Of a DNA stretch of 47,838 bases, positions 35,003 through 46,784 are shown in pieces (within the stretch, counting starts at the first letter, position 1; every line of letters starts with the position of its first letter). The stretch lies in assembly GCA_000708835.1 (NCBI GenBank), contig DF237592.1, positions 1 through 47,838 of the forward strand. The letters run 5' to 3'. The DNA is from Klebsormidium nitens. Lineage: Eukaryota; Streptophyta; Klebsormidiophyceae; Klebsormidiales; Klebsormidiaceae. Under the pieces are notes generated by a model, which ran no database searches, was not told where the DNA came from, and saw only the letters and a list, made by a program, of their open reading frames with translations. Both the position numbers and the translations under genes were made by a program.

Positions 35003-36696
35003 AAGGAATGTTTAGATACAACAAAGACGTAGATAGGGTCAATCAACGTGGTCTGGGAGATCCCATATTCTCGCAGATATTTCAGAGACCAGTTTTGATT
35101 TGGGCGAAATGGTTCTACTCTGTTTGACTCAATCGACCCTTAGCATTCCACTCTCGCAACCGATGATCATGATTCACTGAAGCATTGAGCTCGCCGGGGC
35201 AGCAGAATTGATCTGCAGCTTTGTAAAGCAATCACGTAGGTTTCTAGGATCCTCACAAGCTACTAGAACCCAGAGATTCCGGCCAACTTGTATAGGCAGA
35301 AGCGACTTTTCTACGGAAAAGATGCCCTCGTCACGGGCTCATTAAGTAGCAGACGCGCAGAACGTGCCGGTTTCGGGTTTCTGATTGCATTGAGTCGACG
35401 TACCGCTGCAATTCATCCAGTATAGGCTTCGTAAGATCTCAGCATGTACGGCAACAGAATTCCATATGTCTTCCTGCTCGAGTGCAATGCAGCTTTGTTG
35501 TTTGAGACAGTGATTCAGTCCATAAGGTCAGCATCGTTGCAACCACTCGCGCATGTACGACTCTGAACAAGAAATGAATCATGTCACCACAGAGCGGGCA
35601 AGAGTGACCAGCATACATAAGAATGCCAGCAGGGGCAGCAAGCTCTAAGGAAAGATATTCAGAGAGCCCTCAGAGAGCCCAACGCAAAACTTAAGTTGGC
35701 GCTCCATTCTTTACGCTTTGCTCGTAAGGTGAGCCGACAAAGGCTGAGCCTGCCGTTGAAGAGCTAGCACCCATTGGGGGGAACTCGAAATAGGTGACGT
35801 ATAGTATGGCTATGCACTGCGAGCTGCTTAGTGCGATTGCGTGCTAGCTAGAAGTGCATGATGGCCCGCGGTCGGCCGGATCGATCCGACCAAGCCTGAC
35901 GCTTTACGTACTACTAGTCAGGTTCCGGCTGCGGCCGACTATCGTAGTGACCATCACGCACTGGCGCCAGATATCCTTGACGGCCGGGCTGCCAGGCATG
36001 GCACTAGATTGCCTATTCGAAAGTCATTGAAGGGCTCTATTCTTCAACGACCTGGACGTATACGCTTTTAAGAATGCAACGCGCAAATTGGAATGCAATG
36101 CATGCATTCGATCAGATGAAAGGTAATTTCACTAGAAAGGATCCAGCTATACTCTAGCATAATTGAAGAAGAGTCCTGTCGCATCGAGCCATGATGTCGG
36201 AACCCTGGGCCGGCGCACCAATTATTCTACTGCAATTGACTCTTCCTGACATGCTGTGATGCAATGATCCAATCAATCCAACCTGGCACGCCGCAATGAC
36301 ACGTACTATAAGAAGTGGATGGTGCCGTACTAAGTTCTGCGGCCGGTTGTGATGCTCATGCACGCACATTCATATTTGTCTATTACTAGAGTCTTTGAGC
36401 ACAGTATATCAAAGCTGTAGTTCAATACTTCAAAGACACTCGCGTCACAACGAGCAGATAAGCTAGGAACTACCAAGAACGAGCAATTGTTACAGAGCGC
36501 GCCTTTTGCGCAATATGTCAAGGCGATTGACACATCATGAGCAGAGCCCTACCGTCCATTCTGTAATATCCGTCAGTTCGATCGCGTCATGAAAGCTTCG
36601 CTTATGAAGAAGTCCAGCCACAGGTGTCTGCTACATCCCTCCGGTTGTGCCCGCTTGCACGACTAATAATCCTAGGGCAGTCAACACAGTCTGCGT
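35003..36696. other. Intergenic between convergent genes
   Basis: This separates the 3' ends of the MYND gene and ACLB. No ORF is supported. The part from about 35800 to 36320 is rich in CGGCCG, GCTAGC and GCATGC-type palindromes. Confidence 0.5.
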
Positions 36697-39600
36697 TTAC
36701 CTCGGCTGAGCTGAGCTCTCGACATTTGTGTAAAGGACGTCCTCCCAAGGATGCCGGTACAGAGGTTGCTTCAAACGCTTCTGATCGAATGTGTGCCTGT
36801 ATGAACGAATGCTTTGGTTGGAAGGAAGTTGAGGAGAACCCTTTGGGCTTGATGCATCTAGGCCGTCGAGGCGACGAGCATCGTATCGTTATTGCACAGG
36901 GCCGAAACGATTGCCGTAAGCTTTTGTCCGAGTTGATTGCGCAAAGCAAGCCGCCAACCTCAGAGACAGATAGAGGAAGGGAGAGATTCTCGAATTGGAA
37001 GAAGAAAGCGATTCATCAGCTGTGAAACCGGAACCCGCTCATAACAGGAAATTGCAAAGAGAATGAAACGGTGAGAAAAAGGAATTACAAGTCTCGTAAA
37101 GTCGGGCTCTTATGTGAAGCGCCATCCTTGGAATCAAAGACGAGATTGAAGATGACATGAGCGCCACCCCTTAAAGTAAGAAATCGAGGATGAAAGCTGG
37201 AATGAAAGACAGTAACAGATGCAGATGTACAACAGTCTTGCCGAGCAGGCTTCGCAAAACAATGGCCTCAACGGCGGTGGAAGCCAATGAACAGTCTGCA
37301 TGCCATCGGCTCACCCAATGAAGCCGATGCTTCTGGCGAGCACAAAGAGGCCGTTCAGGTACCCGATGTCCACAATCTCGTCAATCTCGTGCTGCGTGAA
37401 CATGGCGCAGCTGACCAGCAGGTCCAGGAACAGCGACCCGATGCAGCCGTCCACGTTCAAAACCTGCGCGGGGAGATGCGATCAACGGCGGTGGACCATC
37501 CGGATCGGAACAAAAACAGCACTGGGGTCGATGCGGTCGCGGGTTTTAATGCGCCGCCATCAAGTGTACCGAGGAGAAGCGGGTGGCAAACATTTTGGAT
37601 AAGCCCAGTGCAACTAGGTGTTGAAGCGATTGCTCGCTCAAACTTGGAAGAAAACGGCAGGAAGGCCGAAAAACATTGGAGATGTTTGCGACCCTTTCGA
37701 GAGCACCTAGCATGAGCCTTTCTGGGTTACGTGAATGTTCCTGCGGGTTCACCGCAAACGGCTCCAGTCAACCTGAATGAAAAGCACTATTGCGAGTAAC
37801 TCCGAAGGTGCCGGTCTCTGTTTATGCAATCGTTCTCGAAACACTGATTCGATTCCAACAGAAGATGTCAGTAAGTCGAGGTGGTCGAGGTGAGCTGTAC
37901 CAGGTTGGCGGCCTTGGTGAGCGTGTACGTCTCCACCGTCACGGCGTAGTCCATGTAGCGCGTGGACGGGAAGTTGGCGCGCGCGTACTGCTGTAGCAGC
38001 TCCACGCGCTTGTCCCGGTTGTCGCGGCTCTTGATCCTGGAACAAAAAGGATAAAATGTGTACAAAGCGGCGAATTCAGCAGAACTTCTTATAACATGGA
38101 AATCACGGGGCTGAGCACCAGCAATTTCTCACTCCGCCGGAGGATGCATAAGATCCCTGATTGTTCAACCGACAGAGGCGAACGGCAGGCTGCCTGTTCC
38201 TGGAACAATTGCTGGTAGGTTGTCGAGAGATACTGTATACGCACGCACGGTGTCTTGAAAGAAGAGCCGAGATTGTGGAGCTTTGCGTTCGAGTCACCGT
38301 AGGTTTTCAGGCCCCTATTAGAGTCCTGACAATCGAGCATGCACGATCGTTTTGCATTCAGCCTGCCAGGTCCCCTTGGTGCTTCTCACCTGTGCCCGAT
38401 TCCCGGCACCCGGATGCCCTTCTTCTTCATCCCCTCCACGAACTCGAACGGCTTCAGCCCCTTGTCCGCGGCGTCTTTGAAGTACCGGGCAGCATCGTCG
38501 ATGGCGCCGCCAAACCGGGGGCCGATTGTCAGCAGCCCTGCACGGGTGACGTCAGAAGGCGTCAAATGAATGGGTCTGTAAGGCGAAGGTCATGACTAGC
38601 CGACGAGATACTGGTTGCTTGCTTTCAAGTGGACCCTGGTCACAAAGACAGCATCAGTCCGCCAGATTTACCGCTCGGGACACACGAGTCCTCCGTCTTC
38701 CTTTGGCGGTTGCCCTCAAATTATTGTCGAAGGGGCAGATGACTCCAGGAGATGTCCACTACTGACCCCTGGATACCAAATTTCAAAATTTGCCCCGTCC
38801 GCCTGGCAGTAAAGCTCTCAATCTGGGACAAGGAACGAGTCTTGCTCCGCCGACCGGAAGGCAGAGCCACTCTCGACACCGATCAGTTTCAACAGCGGCC
38901 CTAGGTCAGTGACTGTTCAACTCTCCCGATTCCTGCACGTCTCAGCAGCGTCGGTCGGCTCACCCGCTACGAGGCAGGAGACGAGGTCCTTGCCCGCGCG
39001 CGCGGTGACGATGGTGTTGTGCGCGCCCGACACGCAGGGCCCGTGGTCGGCGCAGAGCATGATGCACATCTCGATGAAGCGCGTGCAGTACTTGGGCAGC
39101 GACCGTTTGAACCACAGCAGGCTCAGCACGTCGCCCATGGAGAAGCCCTCCTCGATGATGGTGCTCATCGGCACGCCCGCGTACGTCGGCTCCTCGCCTG
39201 TGGACGGAGAAGCGGTCAGATCCAACTCAGAAATAGCAAGCTCGCCAACAAAGATGGCATTACGTTGGGGGTTCAGGGTGGGTAAGGGTGTGGAGTATGT
39301 GGTGTCAATGCTTGGGTCATTAACATTGGCTGAGAAGCTTTCTTATGCCTAATGCTTGACGTTCATGCCAGAGAAGCGCGTAGGTACGTTGAAGCGTGAC
39401 TGAGGCAAGATTCAAGAACGTCGTCCATTGTAATCTGGGAAGGACTCTGGAACGGAGCGGCGGAGGTCTTGGCAAGAGAGCTGGCTCTTCAGATGCCAAG
39501 AGAAAGAAAAACCTCGTCAGCGGGTTTGTACCCATCTTAGAAATCCGCGTCTTCAGAAGAACTTGAGAACGGAGCTGCGAAGGCCCTGGCGAGGGGCGCT

Positions 39601-42600
39601 GGCGCTCTAGAGGCTTGCACCAAGCTGAATACTTAACGAGGGCCCCTCTGTTCGTTTCAAGGTGTCCTTTAAAAGCGTTCAAACTAAAACGGGCGCGCTT
39701 GATCAATCTCCGGCCTGATCTTACTGCCCAGCTGCTCCAAACATGGTTTTTAGCAGAGCCGGTCAGATCGTTGAGTAGAAACAGAAGTCACCCCTCAATG
39801 TGAGCAGAACCAACTTTTATTCGTTTCGAAGCGTCTCGGAGCAGGAATCCAAGCACGAATGAGACCACGTTCTGACAGCCCACCTCTGTCATCGCAGATG
39901 GTCGACACGATGTGTGTTGGCGCGCGCACTTTCCCTGCCTTGATTGCGTTCTTCAGATCCTCCGGTACGATCGGCGGCTCCACCTCCTGCGCGGGTGTCA
40001 CGGTCCCCTCCTCCACGAGTGCTTGATACGCTGTCCGGACCGCGTCCTCCAGGCCCTCGAAACTGGTCGGGACAATGGCGCCGGCCGCTTTCAGTGCGGC
40101 GTTCTTTGCCTGCGCGGACTCTTCCTCCCCGCCGCTCTTGGCTCCCTGCAGAGGGATCCCTCTCAAGTTCTTAGACAAGTTGGAGATTTTGGCGGCGGTC
40201 AGCACAGGGCCAAAATCTGGACAAGTCAATCCAGCCCGTAGATTGCCCAAGTTCAGAAGCCTAGGTCACATTCCGGCCTTACTGAGCAGTCGAAGCGCCC
40301 AGATCAGTCTTCTCTATGTCCTCGTAGGAGCATGGATTGAACCCGGCTGAAAATGTACGAGATATAGACCACAAGCAGCTTATGAGCTGGTCTGAAGCGT
40401 GGGTTACCAGAGCGTTCTACCTCTTCAAAAAGTTAGCAACTCGCACAAGGTTGGAACTACATCCGGGAAACTAAGTATAGCCGATGTTCTGACCACAACA
40501 CCGGCAAATCTGATGATCATGTTTGACTATTCCAATAGCAACTAAGAACCTGCGCAAGAGAGCAGGATGAGTGAAGGAAGGAATTACTCACAGCGTGGCC
40601 AAACTGCACTTCCGACTTGAACAGCGTTGCGCACGTCCCGCTGACCCAGGCAACCACCGGCTTCTGAATCTTGCCAGCTTTCAATGCTTCCACCAGGCTG
40701 TACTCGTCTTGCCCTCCGATTTCACCCAAGACAACAATGAGCTTGACCTGCAGTAAGGACCAATGCACACATTCAATTGTGTCAGTTGTGCAAGTTGGCT
40801 TCAACTTTTGAAGGCACCGCACCATCCCCAAGAAATGGTGAAAGATGTTACAGTATCGTCTGTGTAACTTCGAATTCCAGCCTGGAACATCAATGGAGGA
40901 GTTGTGAAGCTGTGGCGAAAAGCTACTGGTTTCAACACTTGCAGCGAATTGGGTGCATACAACCAAAGCCACCTCATTGGATAAATTTGTCGCTTCAATT
41001 CAGAGAAGGGGCTCACCGCAGGTATACTGTTGTATCGTAAGCAGTGGTCAGAAAGTGTTGAGCCTGGGAATGCATCCCCCCCAATCGCGATCCCCTCAAA
41101 GATCCCGTCAGTCACACGCGCACAGACGTTGAACATCTCGTTGGACATGCCCCCGGACTTGGACACAAAGCCGACAGAGCCTGGCCGGTACAGCTTGCAC
41201 GCAATAATATTCTCAAGCGTGCCGGCTGTGTCTCCAATCTTGAAGGCCCCCGCCTGGACACCCCCCACAGTTGCTGGCCCCAGGATGACCTGGATTTGAG
41301 AAGCCACAAATGCGGTCTTCAAAATAGGTGGTGTTGACCGAAAGCAAGAATATAACCATCCCTGCTTCAATACAGGGACGCATGACTGCTTTGAGCCCAT
41401 CTTTAGCCCGGAAATCTCTTACGACCTCTACCCTTGGACTCAATCGATCATATGGAGCTAAAATACAAGCTCAAGGCACGGGACTGCCTGTCACATCACC
41501 TGAGCTAAGGAGTTTCAAAGATTTACTTGGATCTAAGCTTGACTAGCCAGGTGCTTCAATCCCATCTATGACCTGGAGGTCTTTCTATGAGACCTCACCT
41601 TGTTATTGGCCCTGGCATATGCAATGAGTTTCTTCGTGTCCTGCTCAGGCACGCCTTCTGCGATGATTGCTACAACGCGGATGGTTGGCTGCTTCAGGGC
41701 ATCCATTGAAGACGCGAAAGCACTGCATAGAGAGGCAGTGATGTATGTGATGAAAGCTTTGGTGATGTGACCAAGTGTAAAATCTTATCTACTTATCGCA
41801 AGCTACGTCTTCACATGCCTGGGGGGAAAACAGATCATCTCAAATTGCAAGTCGTCCGCATTTCAATGGCTGTTAGAAGCACAGCAAGTTGCGCACTTTC
41901 CTAACTTGCTTGTGCAGTGATACAGAGGCTGGCTGACCTTCTGAAGGATGCAAAGTTGATCAAGACATCCGCCTTTGGGTGTGCTTTGCAGGCACTTGGG
42001 ATACTGCAAGAAAGTAGAATAATGCACTTGGTGACCAGAGCCCCTGAGATACATAACTCTCCAATGGATTCTAGAGTGTCTTGATAAGCCGCTTTTAGAA
42101 TGGGTGACAGTGCAAGCAGCTGGCAGACAGAGCAAAGCACATTGCAGATAGCACATAAGGATTAATAGCTACAATGCAATTGTCCACAGTGCCTGATTGA
42201 TCTTCTATCGCAGCTTTCTCATGACCATGGTAGTCCACGGACCTTCCGTGCACCGGAATGGCGATCTCCTCTTGACCAAAGAAGAGCTTTTGAAAGCCGT
42301 CGGAGCCAGGATTGATGACGCCAGCCACGGATGGAGTGATACGCCCTGTTGAGAAAGAGATCCGTTTCATCTTAACAGCTACATAATGCACAACACTGAC
42401 CCATGGATCTTCACTGCAATCACAGGCGCTGGGGAAGATCAAGTCCAATGTGCAGGAAGAAGCTGCTTTTGAGGAGCTTTCTATCAGGAAGGGTTGGTTC
42501 TCAAGAAGCACACAATGCACGGGCCTCACCGCATAGAAAGTCAAAATCCAGCATCCGTTGCACCGGCAAGGGCTTGTAGTTGTAGAACAGCGCCTGCGTC

Positions 42601-42644
42601 TGCTTGGAAAAGAGCTGTCCTGCAACTATTGGACTGGGCGCCAT
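36697..42644 (-). CDS. ACLB: ATP-citrate lyase subunit B (synthase subunit)
   Basis: Twelve exons: 42644-42530, 42345-42243, 42003-41938, 41722-41599, 41289-41017, 40747-40592, 40145-39884, 39197-38964, 38537-38390, 38036-37901, 37463-37315 and 36796-36697. Phases agree and give 621 aa, close to the ~608 of land-plant ACLB. The protein reads as a continuous ACLB, from [20 protein letters not shown] through [33 protein letters not shown] and the citrate-synthase-like part ([25 protein letters not shown]) to [23 protein letters not shown] at the exon 6/7 junction holds the expected phosphohistidine position. With subunit A, ACLB cleaves citrate to acetyl-CoA and oxaloacetate in the cytosol, feeding fatty-acid elongation, sterols and other acetyl-CoA uses. 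Exon 11 ends GG|GTGAG, so retention of the last intron would stop directly after FIG. A nine-residue tail (NVESSAQPR) follows the usual end region. Confidence 0.95.
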
Positions 42645-43417
42645 CTTGGATTTAATTCAGAGATCTCAAGGGAGAAGATCCAGCTGCAAGGCACGTATGC
42701 GCCTGGTTCTGCTGAGGTTGCGGCAATTGCAGATTGATCAGAGCACACTTCGCCTCAGCTCCCTCCTGTGTTTTTGAAGACTTACAGTGTAGCTGCTGAA
42801 ACTCGAAAGCTGGTTGAGCGCCTGCGCTCAAGCATTCAAGCGAGTCAACCAAGTTTAGCTCAATTCTAATGATTATCCTTGCAAGGTGACGACCTCAGGC
42901 TCAGATTTAGGGTTTGCTCAGGCCCAGCCATCTTGGCTGCAAGACCACCACGAAGCCATCCGCTTATTGGTTTTTGCAAATTTGACAATTTACCTGAGGG
43001 TACCTCGCCTCCAGAGTTCTTTTCTTTCTACTAGGTACTAGGCTCTGACTACAGAATCAAGTCGGTTTCTGAGCTAGCATATACCTATATCCTGGCATAT
43101 CCCGGCATATCTACAGCAGTAGATGTCTCGTTATGAAGCTAGCAAACTTCTGGAATTAAGCTGAGCAGATCATCAGGTTCTACTCGAAATGTAAGGGTTG
43201 GAACTTCATGATGAAGGGCAAAACGGTGCTAAGCCTATTGTCATATTCTGTCCTAGGGCGTCTGAAGGCTGAAGGTGGCAGCGCCAGTACCGAGGCACAT
43301 TGCACAGCCAATTGTTTGCAAGATCCGGATTCCAAGCGGAGACATAGCTGATCTCGGCATGGAAAGCGCCAATGCGAGGCGCTGATCGGAGAATTCGGCG
43401 GAGAAACCAAAGCTATC
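42645..43417. promoter_or_regulatory. Divergent promoter region, ACLB / EamA transporter
   Basis: About 770 bp separate the two start codons, which face away from each other, so both promoters must lie here. A GGCATATC-type motif is repeated around 43085-43115. No TATA box or known element could be assigned with confidence. Confidence 0.45.
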
Positions 43418-46400
43418 ATGTCGTCTATTTGGGAAACTTGCAGACAGGCTTCTGGGCCGGCTCAGGGGCTGCATGTTGACAGGAAGCCATCTCCACATTT
43501 GAACGTCGCATGGTCACCGGAAGCTTTGCACTCATGTCAGATCTATAATACAAGCAGGAGGTTGCAGAAAAGCTGGTCGCTGGTAGAAAGGAGGGCCCGA
43601 TGCAGGACTCTTGAGAAGGGCCTGCATTCAGGTATAGGAAAAAGATCAGGGCATGGAGGTGTGTGCTGTTCAAGCAGAAAGTCCTCTGATCAAGTGGTGG
43701 AGGCGCCGGAAAAAGATCTTACAGGGGGCAACCCAATAAAAGAGGTTGACGAAAAAGCAGGTCAGGTACTTGCTGTCAACCAGAGTGATAGAATCGATGA
43801 AACTGATCAGCGCAGCCTGGGGACATCTGGTGGCCGCGTTAGTGGTACAGACAATGAAAGCGCTCTGTCACCAGCCTCCACTTCAGGGTCAAATGGCTGG
43901 CGGGAAGCTTCAAGCGAAACCGCTCTTTTCTCTAGCCTTCGGGAGATAGGGGAAACCTTGCTGCTCATCTCACCTTTCTTTTTCTGGGGCACGGCGATGG
44001 TCGCTATGAAAGAGGTGCTGCCGAAAGCAGGCCCCCTGTTCGTAGCGGCCACAAGGTTGCTGCCGGCAGGGGGGATGCTGATCGGGTTTACGATGTTGAA
44101 AGGAAAGTCTAATCCGAGCACAGCCATGGCCTGGCTAGCGGTGGCGCTGTTTGCTCTTGTAGACGGTACCATGTTCCAGGTGAGCGGAGTGTGCTGAGCT
44201 GGATTCTGTGTTGAAGCGAGGCCCCAAAATCTGTCGCTGCGAGTATTTCTTGTTCTACGGGGAATCACCCAACACCTTGTCTCACTTATTGGGGGAGATG
44301 AGACAGTCTGCGTTGTGATGGAGGCTGATAAGATAGTACAAACGACGGAGGATCGATCAGCCTTTGTTGGCAACTTCCCCTGGATGAATCATGACATGTC
44401 AGATCGCATGAGGAGCTTCAACTCTTTGCCTGCTTCAGACCCCCAACGTATGCAAGACTTGGACAGTGTTGGGCTGAAGCAATTCACAAATGGTTCAAAA
44501 AAGTAATCTCCCGAGTCATTTCAGCGAGGACGTTGAAAAGCGGGCGCTGCCTCTGTTACTGATCACTGACCACAGTTCGACCCGCAAACAATGCTTTTCA
44601 TTGCAGGGATTCTTGGCACAAGGCCTGAGTCGAACATCCGCTGGTCTTGGCAGTGTCATCATCGATTCCCAGCCCCTTACGGTGGCCCTGCTAGCCGCTC
44701 TTTTGTTTGGGGAGACGATTGGCCCGCTTGGAGCGCTGGGCTTGGCGACCGGGGTTTTGGGGCTCTGCCTTTTAGAGGTGAGTGCAGATGTGGTTGAGTT
44801 CTGTCAGCAGAATGCATTTCGTTGAGGGTCTTACTATTTTACCTGAATTTGTCACATTGCGCTTCTCGGAAAACTCCCTGGGTTTGAAGCTGTCAAGTTT
44901 TTGGAAAATCAGCCGGGAACAGAACATTCCTTGGTTTTATTTGGCCCAAGCCTCTCGAATCCGGTGTTCCCAATTGTCTGGCCTGATTGTCGAAATTTGA
45001 AGTGCTTTTGCACGAGATTCAGGAAACAAGCAGCACAGCACATCGGATGGAGTTTTCTTGTTCCATTTAGTCTTCATAAAACATTCTCACGAAACTCAGG
45101 ACGGCCTCTCACCAGCCTCTTGTCCTTTGCCGCAGGTACCCGAGGACACCCTCTTCTCGTTGCTCCGCTTCGAGTGGCTGTCCGCGCCCTCGGAGGTATC
45201 TCAAAGCCTTTCTTCGTTAAACCCCGGGGGTTTGTGGGAGAGCGGGGAGTGGTGGATGCTCCTGGCCGCGCAGAGCATGGCCGTTGGGACGGTCATGGTG
45301 CGATGGGTCTCTAAGTACGTGGACCCAGTAGTCGCCACAGGCTGGGTGAGTAGTGAAACGAACCCGTTTTGTGTGGCGGATTAGAAGCCCTTCTTGCACG
45401 AGGCTAGGTTGTGCCGTTTGGGGCACTGTGTGAGAGGTGTAAAGTTTCCGATGCCTGAAGCATGTCGGGATACTTTTCTGACTGCCTTGTTCCCCGCTGG
45501 AGTACTTCTACTTTGAGATTAGTCACCTGATCTATGGTACGAAGTTACGAAGTCGTGATCCGAGATGGCCATCTTGTACGCCTCCATGTTTTGTTTGTCT
45601 CCCTTTTTCGTTCACAATCGCTTCGAAACGCCTGAGCCGAGGCGACTTCTTCGCAAGTCGAACCTTGCGTAACTCAGTCACTTCTTCATCCTTCGATTTT
45701 CTCGGTTATGTGTCTTCCTATACGCTTTGAATCAAGCCCAACATTGAAACAGACCTGCCATTTGTCTCTTGTCTTCAGCACATGCTCCTCGGAGGCATCC
45801 CGTTGCTGCTGCTGTCAGTTTCCGCACACGAGCCTGCGGTGTCGGGCCACTTTTCGGATCTGGACTCGCATGACTTCCTCGCGCTGCTGTACACGTCGGT
45901 CTTCGGCTGCGCTGTCAGCTACGGGGTCTTCTTCTACAACGCAAGCAGAGGTACGCTTAAGTTGAGCGGTTTTGGAGAGCCCGGAGCTTGTGTCGAAGAA
46001 GCCCAGCTGGGGTGTCCATGTACGTTTGGTGGTGGGGTTGCCTCGAGTCTGGCAGCTGACCTTCAGGCGGTCTAAAACGTTTGTCAAGGTAGTGGAGGAA
46101 CTCAGACCTTTGAAGCATGCAACATTTGAAGTAGTAGGTTTGCAGCGACGAAGTCGGAGACCTGCTGCAGCTGGCAAAGCTTCGACTCAAGGCTTCGTGA
46201 GAGATCTTTGGGAACCTCTCCGCGGTGTTACGGAGTGTTCCACAGCCTTGGTCTAAAGATATGAGACTCTGTTGTTCCAAAGGGCTCCCCTCTCAGTCCT
46301 CATTCCATGCATCGTGACTCCGGGCTGCTCACGGTTGGGGATATCTGGCGTTTTGCAGGCAATCTGACGAAGCTCAGCTCCTTAACCTTCCTGACGCCGA

Positions 46401-46784
46401 TGTTTGCTGCATTCTTCGGGTGAGCCACCGAATCCTGCCCTGCTTGACTCCTCAACATACGCAATCCTCCATATGCACGGAGATTGAAAGTCCTTGCAAG
46501 TGTCCCGGAAGCTCCATGCCTAGTTTTCTGCATACTTGCAGCAGATGTCAGCTTGTTATGGTAACGTCGCCTGTTGGAAATTCCAGTCAATCCATAGGCT
46601 AGGGCGATGGAATGCGATGGACATGTCCCTAACTCCTACGAACGGTTTGTGCAGGTACCTATATTTGGACGAGACACTTACGCAAATTCAGCTGGGGGGG
46701 GCTGCGGTAACCCTGGTTGGTATATACTTGGTGAACTTCAGAAGCTTAGCAGACTCGTTAGCGTCCACAAAGGACGAACTTTGA
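43418..46784 (+). CDS. EamA/DMT-family transporter, probably plastid
   Basis: Six exons, 43418-44179, 44607-44777, 45136-45345, 45779-45950, 46359-46419 and 46655-46784, are phase-consistent and give about 501 aa. The first ~175 residues are Ser/Arg/Gly-rich and poorly conserved, partly a likely plastid transit peptide. After that come ten predicted membrane spans arranged as two EamA halves: the first with FFFWGTAMVAMKEVLPKAGP and GLGSVIIDSQPLTVALLAAL, the second with VRWVSKYVDPVVATGWHMLL and SSLTFLTPMFAAFFGYLYLD. The GLGSVIIDSQPLTV segment is characteristic of the chloroplast EamA proteins related to Arabidopsis At3g02690 (from memory). The substrate is unknown; DMT members export amino acids or other small metabolites. 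The start ATG at 43418 opens the frame, and no in-frame upstream ATG is seen. Confidence 0.85.

Noticed and set aside
36602-37025. ORFs on both strands (115 and 133 codons)
   Set aside because: They are frame shadows over the last ACLB exon at 36697-36796 and its flanks.
37749-38595. Several ORFs up to 144 codons on both strands
   Set aside because: They overlap ACLB exons 37901-38036 and 38390-38537 in other frames.
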